Positions 10,440 through 20,616 of a DNA stretch of 64,000 nucleotides are shown here, in pieces. Where the stretch lies: contig WAEK01000025.1 in assembly GCA_011634665.1 (NCBI GenBank), positions 186,001-250,000 of the forward strand, given 5' to 3'. Numbering within the stretch: the stretch's first letter is position 1; each line of letters begins with the position of its first letter. Under the pieces are notes generated by a model, which was not told the DNA's origin, did not search any database, and saw nothing but the letters and a program-made list of their open reading frames with translations. This stretch comes from Mortierella sp. BCC40632. Its lineage: Eukaryota; Mortierellomycota; Mortierellomycetes; Mortierellales; Mortierellaceae. The translations under genes were made by a program, and so were the position numbers.

Positions 10440-10980
10440 TTCTGGCTTCGAAATTTTTACGGGGGGAGGTGAAGATGTCAATTGAGAGAGAGTTGACGGG
10501 GGGGTGAGGATTTCATCTTGGAGAAGGTTGACGGGGGGGTACAGGAAAATTCACGGGTGGGCGGGCGAGCCCTCAGCTTAGCTGTAAAGCTTCCACCTCT
10601 CAATCTAGAGGTCCTCGGTTCATGCCCGAGGTAGCACATGTGTTTTTCGTGCATGATGACCCCTTTATGGGCCGTGGGCGGGAGAGTGGGCCTCCCCCTA
10701 CAATCGAGACTTAGTGTTTCGGACTGTGTCCGATGTGTAGGTTTAACCCACAATAACAGTGGCAGACCGGCAGGCACAAACTAGTCTCTAGATAGTGTTT
10801 GTTTGGCTAGGTCGTGGACTATTGGCCGAGGTCTCATTGTATAAAGCAAATAAAAAAAGCAAAAAAAAAAAAGGAAAATTCACGGGTGGGAGGGGGTGAA
10901 TATTCCGGATACGGGGGTGTTTAATGGGGGTACACAAAATATTTACGGGGGTAATTTTTCAATTTTACGGGGGGGGTGAG
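10440..10980. repeat. Right arm of long inverted repeat
   Basis: This is the reverse complement of the arm at 831-1500, with the same ACGGGGG-type motif spacing and ending at GAATTC (10980-10985). It holds a SINE but not the LINE tail found in the left arm. A 28S rRNA fragment starts immediately outside it. Confidence 0.6.
10562..10872 (+). mobile_element. tRNA-headed SINE, right copy, with 18-bp target duplication
   Basis: The head (10562-10637) resembles a tRNA gene: an A-box-like CAGCTTAGCTGT, an anticodon-stem-like CCTCT/AGAGG, and a T-arm CTCGG-TTCATGC-CCGAG holding the B box. The 3' part (about 10755-10855) resembles the 3' end of the LINE at 20.6 kb, for example GTGTTTGTTTGG and TCTCATTGTATAAAGCA, and ends in A-runs. 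GGAAAATTCACGGGTGGG flanks it perfectly at 10544-10561 and 10873-10890. A SINE with a LINE-like tail is expected to borrow that LINE's reverse transcriptase. Confidence 0.75.
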
Positions 10981-10999
10981 AATTCCTTTTCTCTAATTA

Positions 11000-11106
11000 G
11001 CCGAAAGGTGCCAGATAATTCCCAAAAGGGGGAAATAACTGGCTTGTGGCAGCCAAGCATTCATAGCGACGTTGCTTTTTGATCCTTCGATGTCGGCTCT
11101 TTCTCT
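11000..11106 (+). rRNA. 28S rRNA fragment (domain VI region), pseudogene
   Basis: AACTGGCTTGTGGCAGCCAAG followed by CATTCATAGCGACGTTGC, TTTTTGATCC and TTCGATGTCGGCTC is the strongly conserved stretch of eukaryotic 28S rRNA upstream of the sarcin-ricin loop. The match starts diverged (AGGTGCCAG...) and stops at about 11106. It is far too short to be functional. Confidence 0.85.
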
Positions 11107-11149
11107 CCTCCTTGCAGGAGAATCCTAGCACCCCAGCGTTGACACCACC

Positions 11150-11200
11150 ACTACCACCACTACCACCACTACCACCACTACCGCCACTACCACCAGTATT
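11150..11200. repeat. CCACTA/CCACTACCA microsatellite
   Basis: About eight imperfect six-base units. They produce artefactual Thr- or Gly/Ser-rich ORFs on the two strands. Confidence 0.8.
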
Positions 11201-11241
11201 TAACTCTAAGACGGATAATAACTCCTTACATTGCCCAGAGA

Positions 11242-11749
11242 TTGCACCAGGCAATTGTCAATTTCAAACTCAATGCCGAGTTCGCCATTGTGCCCGTCGA
11301 TTACGACATCATGGAGGGACAGGAGATCACTAGTTATACAGCAGCAGGAGAATGGTACACGTTCAACATTGGAAAAGTCGTGAGCACCCAACCTTCCTTC
11401 GTTTACAATGGCCAAACAACTCTTCAAGAATGCGGCATCACCCTCGAGAAGCACAATCGATCAGAAACCTTGTTTACCAGGGGCACCCAGAATGCCCAGG
11501 TTCCCCAGAATGCCCAGGTTCCCCAGAATGCCCAGGTTCCCCAGGAAAATCTATAAATCCGGTATAATAAGAATGCCTAAAAATGTGGAAATTTACACTC
11601 GTTACCAAATAAACCAAATGCTAATGTAGATTCATATGTTTTTGATTTCTGCAAAGTAAATATTGACAACAAGGGATGCTCTCCCACCGTCAATCTGTCA
11701 ACTGACCGTGCCAAGTCCCTTATTAACTCAGTCATCCTCGTGGATTAGC
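11242..11749 (+). CDS. Hypothetical small protein gene with internal 21-bp repeats
   Basis: An ORF of about 104 codons starts at 11242. It has a plausible folded part and then three QNAQVPQ-type repeats encoded by a 21-bp tandem repeat (about 11490-11542). After stops at 11556, another open stretch at about 11610-11749 (including VDSYVFDFCKVNIDNKGC) suggests a second exon or a frameshifted continuation. I recognise no family. Its position between a 28S scrap and a transposase gene argues for caution. Confidence 0.35.
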
Positions 11750-11980
11750 ATCGTCTCAACCATCAAATAAAGTAGACACGCGCATTTTTGGTACGTTTTG
11801 GAGACCAAAAGTGCGGGTTCTCCCTCGTCTTTTTCGGCATTTACATTTCTTTCCAAGAGTTCGCCTTTATTTTTTTTGCTAGCTACCTTGACTCACATTG
11901 CCACCAATTTCTCACCATCGCCCCAGTCTTTTTTTTTTTTTTCACACCGTATCGCACCGCCTTGACAACTCCTCTCCTCA

Positions 11981-13072
11981 ATGACTATTTCTGAAGACCT
12001 GCGACTGCGAGCAGTGATACTTTACAGCTTCCATGGGCTATCAAAAACCGACACGGCTGCCTTGCTGTCTGTTTCAGAGTCGAGCGTGCTCCAATGGACA
12101 GGCAAGACAGAGAAAGCAATTCAAAGACTACTTGCTCCTGACTCGTCCAACTTATTAATATTGACGCTTTTGTTCGCTATTGAAATAGTGATGTTCAACA
12201 AGACTGGCTCAGTGGTGCATAGAAGAGTATCTGAACGGAAGTCAAGATGGCCTGATGAGGTTATTGACTATGTGAGACAGTATGCCGAATGCCATCCCTG
12301 CTTCCTTCTTGAAGAGCTCCAAGAAGCACTCCGCGACAAGTTCCCAGACCTGAAGAATTTGTCACTGAGTACTCTTTGCTGCGCTCTTCGACATGACCTA
12401 AGGTTGAGCAGGAAGGTACTTACCAAGCGTGCTCGCGAGGCTCTTCCTCAAGAAATCGAGGATTTCAAGGCACGCCTGTCGCCATGGTACCTGAATCGGG
12501 AGCAGTTGATATTTGTAGACGAAACGAGCAAAGACGGGCGTGCTGCCGTGCGGGATCATGCGTGGTCGATGATCGGCTCTCCAGCCTTTGTGACGCTCCC
12601 TTTTGCTCGAGGGAAAAGGCTTTCTGCGATGGCAGTGTTCTCCTGCCGCGGTTTCATTGACTGGCATATCATTGACAAGACTTTCAACCAAGCCCAGTTT
12701 TACGAAGCCATTGTTAATCACCTCCTTCCCCATCTTCAGCCCTGGCCCCTGGCGAATAGTATCGTGATTATGGATAACGCTCGAATTCATATGAGCACTT
12801 TGGTAGAAGACGCCATCCACTCCCGCGGGGCCATTCTTGTTCACCTACCCCCGTACTGTCCCCAGCTCAATCCAATAGAGTTAGGATTCAGCCTGGTCAA
12901 GAGATGGATTCAACCCCATGCTAATCTTGCATACCAAGTTTTGCCAATGGAGATGCTAAACCTCGCTTTCCGAGCGTATTCACAAACCACCTCAATCAAC
13001 ATGTATTCTCATTGTGGGTATGGTGGAGAAGGGATCTTTGCAACCCCTCCAGGATTAAAAAAATTTACTTGA
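11981..13072 (+). CDS. Tc1/mariner-IS630-type DDE transposase (DD34E)
   Basis: A 363-residue transposase. The N-terminal 60 residues look like a helix-turn-helix (LRAVILYSFHGLSKTDTAAL, then SVSESSVLQW). A second winged/HTH part covers about residues 85-155. The catalytic core shows FVDETSKDGR (first Asp), IVIMDNARIH (second Asp) and PPYCPQLNPIELGFS (Glu); I count 34 residues between the second Asp and the Glu. This is the usual DDE_3 layout of IS630/Tc1-type enzymes. The ATG at 11981 is the first in frame before the HTH. The segment between the HTH and the core is unusually hydrophobic (LLILTLLFAIEI) and could be a retained intron. I did not find terminal inverted repeats nearby, so it may be orphaned or domesticated. 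Confidence 0.8.
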   Translation: MTISEDLRLRAVILYSFHGLSKTDTAALLSVSESSVLQWTGKTEKAIQRLLAPDSSNLLILTLLFAIEIVMFNKTGSVVHRRVSERKSRWPDEVIDYVRQYAECHPCFLLEELQEALRDKFPDLKNLSLSTLCCALRHDLRLSRKVLTKRAREALPQEIEDFKARLSPWYLNREQLIFVDETSKDGRAAVRDHAWSMIGSPAFVTLPFARGKRLSAMAVFSCRGFIDWHIIDKTFNQAQFYEAIVNHLLPHLQPWPLANSIVIMDNARIHMSTLVEDAIHSRGAILVHLPPYCPQLNPIELGFSLVKRWIQPHANLAYQVLPMEMLNLAFRAYSQTTSINMYSHCGYGGEGIFATPPGLKKFT

Positions 13073-13085
13073 TATTCTTTCATAC

Positions 13086-13088
<3 letters not shown>

Positions 13089-13124
<36 letters not shown>

Positions 13125-13138
13125 AGAGAGAGAGAGAG
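13089..13138. repeat. Poly(A) plus GA microsatellite
   Basis: About 32 A's followed by about nine GA units. It lies about 20 bp past the end of the transposase gene. Confidence 0.9.
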
Positions 13139-13330
13139 AATACTACTAAAAGGCTCTCCGCTCGTTTGCTCCGAGTCTTCTTCTTACCAGTCTGTCCTCA
13201 TTGTCTTCGTTTTCATTCTGGAATTCGTGGTACCGACGAGTTACTGACTTTTTCTTTCTTGTCCGTAAATCGTCTGTGTTGCTGTGTGCTCGCCAGCTGA
13301 GTCTACTTGAATGACTCGAGCTTTTCGCGC

Positions 13331-14686
13331 TTAATAAAAAAGTGATGTTTGTTGCGATGGTTTGCGAAGATTCTCTTGTAGAGAGAGTGTGTGGAGTGGA
13401 GATCTTTTAGAAGTGCGATGTGCTGAGCTGCCGCTGGGTGCAGAGGTGTCAATGGAAGGGCGAGTTGGTGGGTCACGGAGCGAACGACGGCGGTCAGGAG
13501 AACGAGAATTGTGAGACTGCGCAGGGAAAGTGGCGGCGTGATATTTTTGGGAGGAGAGTGTGTATGGTCGGGTGTAATCTCTCGGGGTGGAGTGGCGAGA
13601 GGTCTGTGCGACAGGGGTAAAATTGAAATCGGCAAATGGTGAAGGAGAGAGAGTAGTGTGAGAGCGTCTACTCTGAGTTGACCATCGGTTGCCACCAAAA
13701 GGTGGCGTATTCTCATGGTCCTCGGCAATCTCGATGGGCTCGAATGGCGGGGAGTGTTGGCGGCTCTGGAGACCCCCGAGTGCAGGGCCAGGGATCAGCC
13801 CTATCGCTCTCTGGAGCTCCTCTCTACTGGCAAAAGTAATCGAGGTGACACGCAAAGTGACTGGGCCGTCACCACCTGGCTCAGGAGTGGTTGGAATACG
13901 GCCTTCAGCAATCATTCGGTCGATATGGCGGACTTGGGCTCTGGTAGAGGTCTCTGGTACCTCAGGAGGTTCTCCGTCACTCCGGGGGACAGTTTTGCGC
14001 CTTGATAGCGTCTGGGCACTCCAAGCTGACTCGTATCGGCCCATGGGTCGCATTTGACCTCGCTGGGTCGCCCGTGCAATGGAAGCGGCATGGTCGCGGA
14101 CTGTGACTTGTGATCCGCGGTTGAGAGTGGTGTTGTTGTGCGTTGGCATAGTAATGTAGGTGAAGAGATCGAGGATGACCACTTCGTCCTCCTTCCCTTG
14201 TCTGTTGAGGATTTTGCGAAAGTGGCGCCAGGCTTTTATCAGCTCTGAGGGGACGTTGTCATCGTGTAGCTGGATGAGCTCCCTCTGCCCGGCCCTGCTT
14301 GTCGGCTTAAGATAAACCTCAAGAGGGCCATTGTCAGCATACAACGGCTGCCCATCCAAGTTCATTCGGCGGACCTCATCCTTCACAAAGCTGACCAAGG
14401 TTATGAAACCGATGTTAGGAATGAGCATAGTTTGAGGTGCCTCAAGCTGGCGACCGTCCTTGCTCTTCAAAGCTCTATGAGTTGTTCGGGGCTGCCCTTT
14501 TCGGACATTGATGCGGATATCGAAGAAGGAAGGGAGAGCAATAGGTGCCTTTGCTGAGGATTCCTGTGTTTGGGTAGGAGGCGGGGAGGAAGAGACAATG
14601 GAGGACTCGGGGGAGTCATCAGAGAGTGGGTAGGGAGGGGACATACTGGCACGGTTCATGCTAGTGGGGGAGAGGAAGAGATGCAC
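13331..14686 (-). CDS. Hypothetical 451-residue protein, structured N-half and disordered C-half
   Basis: A long uninterrupted ORF on the minus strand. Residues 1-45 are Ser/Pro-rich. Residues about 50-190 look folded, with mixed hydrophobic periodicity. The rest is Ser, Pro, Arg and Thr-rich and probably disordered. I recognise no domain. The ATG at 14686 gives MHLFLSPTS; a second Met (MNRASM) follows at about residue 10. Between it and the next gene (14687-15390) I see no coding sequence. It could be a host regulatory protein or the accessory gene of an element; I cannot tell. Confidence 0.5.
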   Translation of the reverse strand: MHLFLSPTSMNRASMSPPYPLSDDSPESSIVSSSPPPTQTQESSAKAPIALPSFFDIRINVRKGQPRTTHRALKSKDGRQLEAPQTMLIPNIGFITLVSFVKDEVRRMNLDGQPLYADNGPLEVYLKPTSRAGQRELIQLHDDNVPSELIKAWRHFRKILNRQGKEDEVVILDLFTYITMPTHNNTTLNRGSQVTVRDHAASIARATQRGQMRPMGRYESAWSAQTLSRRKTVPRSDGEPPEVPETSTRAQVRHIDRMIAEGRIPTTPEPGGDGPVTLRVTSITFASREELQRAIGLIPGPALGGLQSRQHSPPFEPIEIAEDHENTPPFGGNRWSTQSRRSHTTLSPSPFADFNFTPVAQTSRHSTPRDYTRPYTLSSQKYHAATFPAQSHNSRSPDRRRSLRDPPTRPSIDTSAPSGSSAHRTSKRSPLHTLSLQENLRKPSQQTSLFY

Positions 14687-15389
14687 AACCCATGTCTTGA
14701 GACCAGCACTTTAGTTTTAGAGGGTGTCAAAAAAGGTGACCATTGACTGCAAACAAATGCTTGAGAGGAGCTGATAGCACGCATGTCCAATAAGTTATTG
14801 AGCGAATTGACCTCTCAATCTGAGGTCAAAATTTTTTGAATAAAAAGGGATCAAAAAACCTATGCTCACGTTATCTTCACGAGCATAAGAAAATACCCGT
14901 GGCTGCACGCCACAGTGCATCAACAGGCAGTCTAGATCGCGTCTCTGTGCCTATGGTGCTCAACATAACCCTCGATTCGACCTAGATTTCGATCCAGCTC
15001 AAGAGCGTCCATGTATGTGTGACATGCATACTGAGTGTTTGCTTGGGGGTCTAAGATCAACAAAAATCTCTATTGGTCTCAATTTTTTTTTGTTATAGGC
15101 ATGCAGAAAATAGATCCTACTGGTGGACAGTGGGCATTCTGTGGTGTTATTCATTTTGTTTAGGTCATGCATGGCCAGGATACTCTTATGCAAGCTTTGT
15201 CCAAGATTCTCTCTAAACACAACAGCTGACTTTAAAGTACCAAAATAAAATAGAGATTTACTCGGATGTTTGGCGACATCAGAAAACCTGGCAGAGAAAA
15301 AAAAATCAGTAAGCCATAGTCAAGAGTCTAGGCACCGAGATCCTAAAGACTCTCATACTCACGTTCCGCGGGACTTTTGGCAAGTCATG

Positions 15390-15398
15390 GCTATAAAA
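15390..15398 (+). promoter_or_regulatory. TATA box of the 15.5-kb gene
   Basis: CTATAAAAGC at 15390-15399 lies about 150 bp before the ATG at 15548, followed by a C/A-rich, G-poor leader typical of a fungal 5' UTR. No other gene is near enough to use it. Confidence 0.55.
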
Positions 15399-15547
15399 GC
15401 AGCCGTCCATCCTCTGTGTCGCTTTCTCAATCCACTCAACTTCAGAAACTCACCCTTCCAACCATCCCGACTTGAAAAGTCCACCAACTCGACAATCTTC
15501 TCCACTTTCAAAACAAACTCGAATCAAGCAGCTCGATCCATTTCGAC

Positions 15548-16204
15548 ATGGGTGTTGGTCAAGTTAACTTCCCCCTTTATTTGGGAACTTTGCCAGAAGG
15601 AATGACGTTCACGATCGACTCTATAACCGTAGACCAGCCTTCTGGTTTTAATGGCGATTGCACAATCACAGGAAACAAGAAGACTTTATCAGTTCAAGGG
15701 AAGGAGGTGACTGCGAAGGGCAAGGACGGTGTGAGAATCGCTGGGGCCTACTTCAAAACTGACGCTACTAAGTCGATGTTTAGCTTATTCGGCTCTGGGC
15801 AAGGAGCGTCGGCCCTCATCCGATTCACAGTCTCCGGTCGCCCTACCGCTTATCCAGATGCCGACGACAAGCCCTTCCAAGGCACGATCAGTCTTGGTAC
15901 TTCGAAATGGAAGACATTTGCGCGACCCGACGATCGGATTTTTGCATGGAGTATCGGCAACTATGGCAAAACCATAACGACGGGTGTCTCCTTGCTCGTC
16001 GACTACGATGATTACGTGATTTCAATCGGCTATAGTCCCTCTGATAAGGCATATGGTATGGGAATCACGACCAGGAAGACCTTCATCAGCAGTGTTCTGG
16101 AGTTCATGGTCGGAGGTATCATCAAAGGGCATATGATGGTCTGGGAACAGCAAGTCCCTGGCTTTGGCACTGCCAAAAAGATTGCTGACAAAATCATCAG
16201 CTGA
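15548..16204 (+). CDS. Hypothetical 218-residue protein, probable host gene
   Basis: An intact ORF with a clear TATA-box promoter and a pyrimidine/adenine-rich leader. The protein begins MGVGQVNFPLYLGTLPEG and alternates short hydrophobic stretches with Gly and Thr, suggesting mainly beta structure. It has no signal peptide and no clear membrane segment. I recognise no family and give no function. Several earlier in-frame Met codons are absent, so the start is fairly secure. Codon use looks more even and GC-rich than the surrounding repeats, and there is no frameshift, unlike most ORFs here. Confidence 0.65.
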   Translation: MGVGQVNFPLYLGTLPEGMTFTIDSITVDQPSGFNGDCTITGNKKTLSVQGKEVTAKGKDGVRIAGAYFKTDATKSMFSLFGSGQGASALIRFTVSGRPTAYPDADDKPFQGTISLGTSKWKTFARPDDRIFAWSIGNYGKTITTGVSLLVDYDDYVISIGYSPSDKAYGMGITTRKTFISSVLEFMVGGIIKGHMMVWEQQVPGFGTAKKIADKIIS

Positions 16205-17530
16205 GCATTGCTTCATTTCCAGTCTTCTTGACCAACCGACAGCTAAGAAGTCTTTTCTGAGGATGAGATTTTCCTAGCATAGCAATAGCCATAAATCATA
16301 CCTTCGATAAAAATAAAAGTGCATGAGGGAGGGTAGATGCTAAAACTGTGGTATCTGTTGGCAAGCCATGTCCTGGTGTAGAGCATATTTTAGGCATTTG
16401 ATTCATTTTTATTCGGCAACAATAGGGGAAAAGTATCGTTGGAATGAAACAAAGCACCATTTACAATTCCAGAAATATATAACACAGCGAAGTAGCTGTT
16501 GGATTCAGCATTGTTGCTGAAAGTGCACCTGCTGCTCCTTCGTGGCATGTTGCTGTAAAACCTTCCTTGTCATTCCCTTCGCTCAGGATACAATACAAAG
16601 TAAGCCTGTTTCTTAGGAGACTTGAGTTGATCCTTGACCGGTCGGTTCTGACGGTGAAAAAACAACCATGGTCGTAGTCGTTGCCTTTTTCACAATCCCA
16701 TTAGTTGTTAAAGGTCGATGGTGATAGCTGTCCATGCCATGTTTGGTGGTCTCTAGGAGGTACTCGAGTGCACTGAGGTAGGGATAGTAGAAGAATAGAG
16801 ATTAGAGAAGTTGAAACACATTGCCATTCATAGATACGTTCGCTTGATGGAAATTTTCTTATCTATCGCCAACATCAACCTTACCTTTGAGCCTTGTATA
16901 GATTGTAAGGCACCTTGCCTGAAGACAAAGGGACTTTACTTGTCTTGTGGTAGAATATACCTAGGCGAGCTGAATGAAAAGACATCGAGCAAAAAGACTG
17001 TTAGTAACGACAGTCGGATATGATCCCCAACTAATAGCCCACACAGTTCAATACGAGCAGCGACCATGCGGGCAACATACCTCTTGGTGCGTTGTATACT
17101 CAGCATTGGGCCACGTAGCTGGTGATGCTGAAAGGCCCGATGATGATACGACTCGTGTCGCCGTGGTTCGTTCGAGCCCGGTATTCTATGGAGAAGAGAA
17201 CAAGGAGCAAAATAGTAGAGAATGAAATGAGCAAGTGGAGACTCTTTGGATAGCACACACAACATGACACTGAAGGACAAAAACCTCATAATTTTTCAAT
17301 GGCAATAAACTTACCTTGTGCAGATCAAGAAGAAGCCGGGCCATCATGGCACCCAATTAGTGGGTGGATAGGAGGCCAAAGCTTTTACTATTGGTCCTGT
17401 TCTTCTCCTCCTGTGATCCTTCTTTTTTTTTTATCTTTCGCCTCCTTTTCTGCTGTTGTCGTTTCTTTTGCTCCTTCGCTCCTTTGTTGGATAAGGGGTG
17501 GTAGACTGGTTGGTTTGCTTTTGGATGCAC
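16205..17530. other. No gene seen
   Basis: Downstream flank of the 15.5-kb gene and unique-looking sequence. ORFs of 60-117 codons on both strands carry no recognised motif. Confidence 0.5.
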
Positions 17531-18154
17531 AACCCTAAGAAATGTGAGTATTGAATGGGGGTAGAACATCAGTATGTTGCTACATCGCTTGGTGCAATGA
17601 CACTTATATTGACATATTCATTGATTCTTTCACTTACAAGTATCTTTTCTCGTCTTTTGTTGAGTGGTTGGTAATTGAAAGGATGGGTGGTGGGAGGGCA
17701 CTTGTGTGGGTATTTGGGTGGGCACTTGGTTGGTCGGATACGCAACCCTAATATATGTGAATGTAGAACGAGAGAAAACGTCAGTATATTGATATATATC
17801 TTGGTGTATCGTTTCTCATTTTGCCATATCCAACTTTGTCTCACTTACAGCTCCTTTTTTTTTCCTTTTGTTTCTTGATGTGGGGTTGTTTGGCGCTTGG
17901 CAGAACGGGCGGGTGGTAGATGGGTGGGCGACTGGCTGATTGTATTGGAGACCCTAGGAGATGTAAATGTCGAAGGAGAGATAGCGTCAGTATGTTTCTA
18001 TGTCTCTTGCTGTATCGTTGCTCATTTTGCCATATTCATTTCTTCATTCACTTACAGCGTCTTTTTTTTCTCACTTTCTTGGTTTTTTGGTTTCTGTTCG
18101 TCTTCCTATCATCTCTCATCTCTTCGTCTCTTCGTCTCGTCCTTTCTTTTTTTT

Positions 18155-18203
<49 letters not shown>

Positions 18204-18340
18204 TTAATTTTTGAGGCGGGTTGGGTTGGGTTGCTTGGTGGAGGGAGGGGGTTGTGTGCTTGAGCTCACACCTAAGAGATGTGAATGTTAAATGATAGTG
18301 TCAGTTGTTACTATGATTTTTGCTGCATCGACACTTATTG
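17530..18340. repeat. Four diverged tandem units of about 200 bp
   Basis: Blocks starting near 17535, 17748, 17948 and 18270 share the order CCTAAGAGATGTGAATGT, then TCAGTATGT, then TGTATCGTTGCTCATTTTGC, then CACTTACAG and a T-rich run. The third unit ends in a poly(T) of about 40 bases (18150-18202). The ORFs here are poly-Phe artefacts. Confidence 0.6.
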
Positions 18341-20345
18341 ATGCGCACTGACTTTCGCTGCTGCTTGGCGCAAACCAGGTCCGATTAGTGTTCTTCATGA
18401 GTTCGAAATCTTGGACGCTGATTGGCTGAAACTCTAAATCTAGCCAATCAGCGTTCAAGATTTCCAACTCACGAAGAACACTAGGTCCGATGCATCTGCC
18501 GTTTTAAACTCGAAAATACAAATCTCGTTGGTCCAGGTGCCGTTCGCAAATACACGGAGACTAATGTCCACTTTTCGACCCGTCATATGCTTTGTCGTGA
18601 CTCCATACTTGTCCTCCACGTGTAGGCGGACATCTTTTGTGGCTTGGGAAGAAAGCTCGCCACTGTGTAAACTAATCAGGAAATCGTGTCAGCACAGGCT
18701 GAATATGATTGCACGATTAACACATTAACAACACATTAACAGCATATTGCAACTTACGGTACACCGCGTACCACTTGCCCCCCAAGCAGCACGGCTAAGA
18801 TAAACGACCAGGCTGACACGACCATGTGCTCAGTTGTTGGCGGGGTCCACTGATTCGTTGAGATTAAAATGCAAATGTAGTCGACAACCTGCAATACTTG
18901 CAACTTTTGCCTCGTAATCCTTGTCTTGGGACAGACAGCTTCATTCTCCAAAAGTAATCTCCAGATCTTCATGCGCAAAGACTGCATGTCGTGCGGAGCG
19001 AGAATGTCATCCTTGTACCCAGATGAGTACGCTTCCGCCAGTGTATCCATCAGTCCAACAATGTCTTCGTCCTTTTCATCTAGTGCTTCTACAAAGGAGT
19101 CCGCAATGATAGTGGGGAGAGAACGAGAATGACCGGGTAGAGGGGGCGAAATTGTATTGACGATCCCACTGATGGCGACCCTATTATCAACGAAAGTCGA
19201 GAATCAGTTAGGAAGGATTTAAACTCAGTCAATCACAATCCCTTGCAGATGTTCGAAACGTACAAGACATCTTTATCCACTTGATACTGTCGGCCCCTCA
19301 TCTTGCTGTTTTTGTCCTTGTCCTCATGTTCCTTTGTTTGCAACCTGTTAAACGCATATCGATACAGCTCTTCGTATTCTTCGCATAAGAATGTGGTTGG
19401 GATTGATGGTAGCTGAGTATCCTGACCCTTTACCTGGAGAGAGTTTTAATATAAAATTAGGGATATGTTAACTGTGACACCATAATACGTTCGCTTTAAG
19501 AAAGATTGACTTACTTTGTTGTACAGGTACTCCAGTTATGGTAAAAAAGGGGAGTTTGCAGAGGCGATGGCGTCTTCGACATCTTTTAGCCCACCTATAT
19601 TACCAAGATACAATATCCGATTAAAATGATGAACCTGCTATAAGACCTACCCAAATAAAGTCCAAAATATAATACATACGCATGTCATCGACAGACACAT
19701 CAGGCGCGATGTCACCTTCCGTCTCTGTATCATCGTTCGCCGTATCCACCAGTTGCCCATGGCCCAAAGTGCTCCCATCACTGAACTCGGCGTCGCCAAA
19801 ATCCTTCTCAGAACCAGCAGAGGATCGCATTCCTTTCGATGAAGATGGTAGTATCGACGTGGGCGGAGCTGATGAGCCTTCCTCCAATGATTTGCCGTTG
19901 GATACTCGACCTGATAACTGAGATGGGTCAAGGTTCCCCCCAGTCAGCTTTGTTGGCCGCTGATTTAACACAGACTGGACAGAACCAATGTCGTTAACAG
20001 TGTCTATAATAGTAGTTGAGTCCGTGTAAGATTAGTGTGACCCCAGACAAACTATAAAAAAAAAAAAAAAAAAAAAAAAGGACTTCAATTCTTACCTTCA
20101 GCATGCTGGTCAATGGCGGTGAGAACGATTTTTGCCGCCTTGGCTTGCGCATGACTTGATGTTGTTTGGGTGAGTGTATCCTTGTAAATTGTGCGACATT
20201 CTTCAAAGCTGGGCTTCTCTCGCTTTGCAGATTCGAAACCATTTCGTCCGGCACGTTCGAGATATGCCATGTAACATGCATAAATTGCGTCCAAGGTAGC
20301 ATGTTGGTGCGTATCCGCGAGAAGGAACTCTTTGAATGTCTTCAT
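18300..20345 (-). pseudogene. Multi-exon gene with PD-(D/E)xK-like motif, disrupted by a MITE
   Basis: Exon 1 (20345-20096) starts MKTFKEFLLADTHQHATLD and ends at a GTAAGA donor. Further coding blocks lie at about 19970-19680 (Ser/Asp-rich linker), 19430-19260, 19180-18757 and 18690-18483, separated by AT-rich introns. The last block contains GRKVDISL followed by ICIFEFK, the Asp...Glu-x-Lys spacing of PD-(D/E)xK nuclease folds. The assignment rests on these motifs only. Coding is cut right after FEFKTADASDL by a 97-bp foldback element. Across the empty site the frame continues through QQRKSVRIN toward 18300. A partial paralogue lies at 33960-34740, sharing exon 1 and the upstream region. Confidence 0.55.
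18386..18482. mobile_element. Foldback MITE with 9-bp target duplication
   Basis: Two arms of about 41 bp (starting TAGTGTTCTTC; including TTGGACGCTGATTGGCT) pair almost perfectly around a loop of about 14 bp. AGGTCCGAT flanks the element exactly at 18377-18385 and 18483-18491. A 9-bp duplication fits a Mutator-type non-autonomous element. It sits inside a coding exon. Confidence 0.85.
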
Positions 20346-20459
20346 TGCCTATGACTCGTCACATGAAAAGGCAACTGGTTATCACTGTTTCTACTTAAAC
20401 ACATCGGTTGAAGGAGTGACATTGGACCTGCAAAAGCTCCCCTCTCTGCTAGCACCAAA

Positions 20460-20610
20460 GAGGCATCAGATGAGCAACAATGAGCATAACCAGACGCAGA
20501 GGGTTTCTGGACAGTGGCTGAAAGGTGACATCCGTATGAATGCACAACAGAATTGCTGAGCATCCCACCCTCCAAGGCACGCTGGGAGCAATTACACGAT
20601 GAATTAAATT
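20460..20610 (-). repeat. Upstream block shared with the 35-kb paralogue
   Basis: GGCATCAGATGAGC, then TTTCTGGACAGTGGCTGAAAG, then CATCCCACCCTC recur in the same order at 34900-35020. Both copies lie upstream of paralogous genes on the minus strand, so this is a co-duplicated promoter or 5' region. Confidence 0.65.
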
Positions 20611-20616
20611 TGTCTT

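Noticed and set aside
17897..18263. Poly-Phe ORFs
   Set aside because: Products of a 40-base T-run; overlapping versions exist in all three frames.
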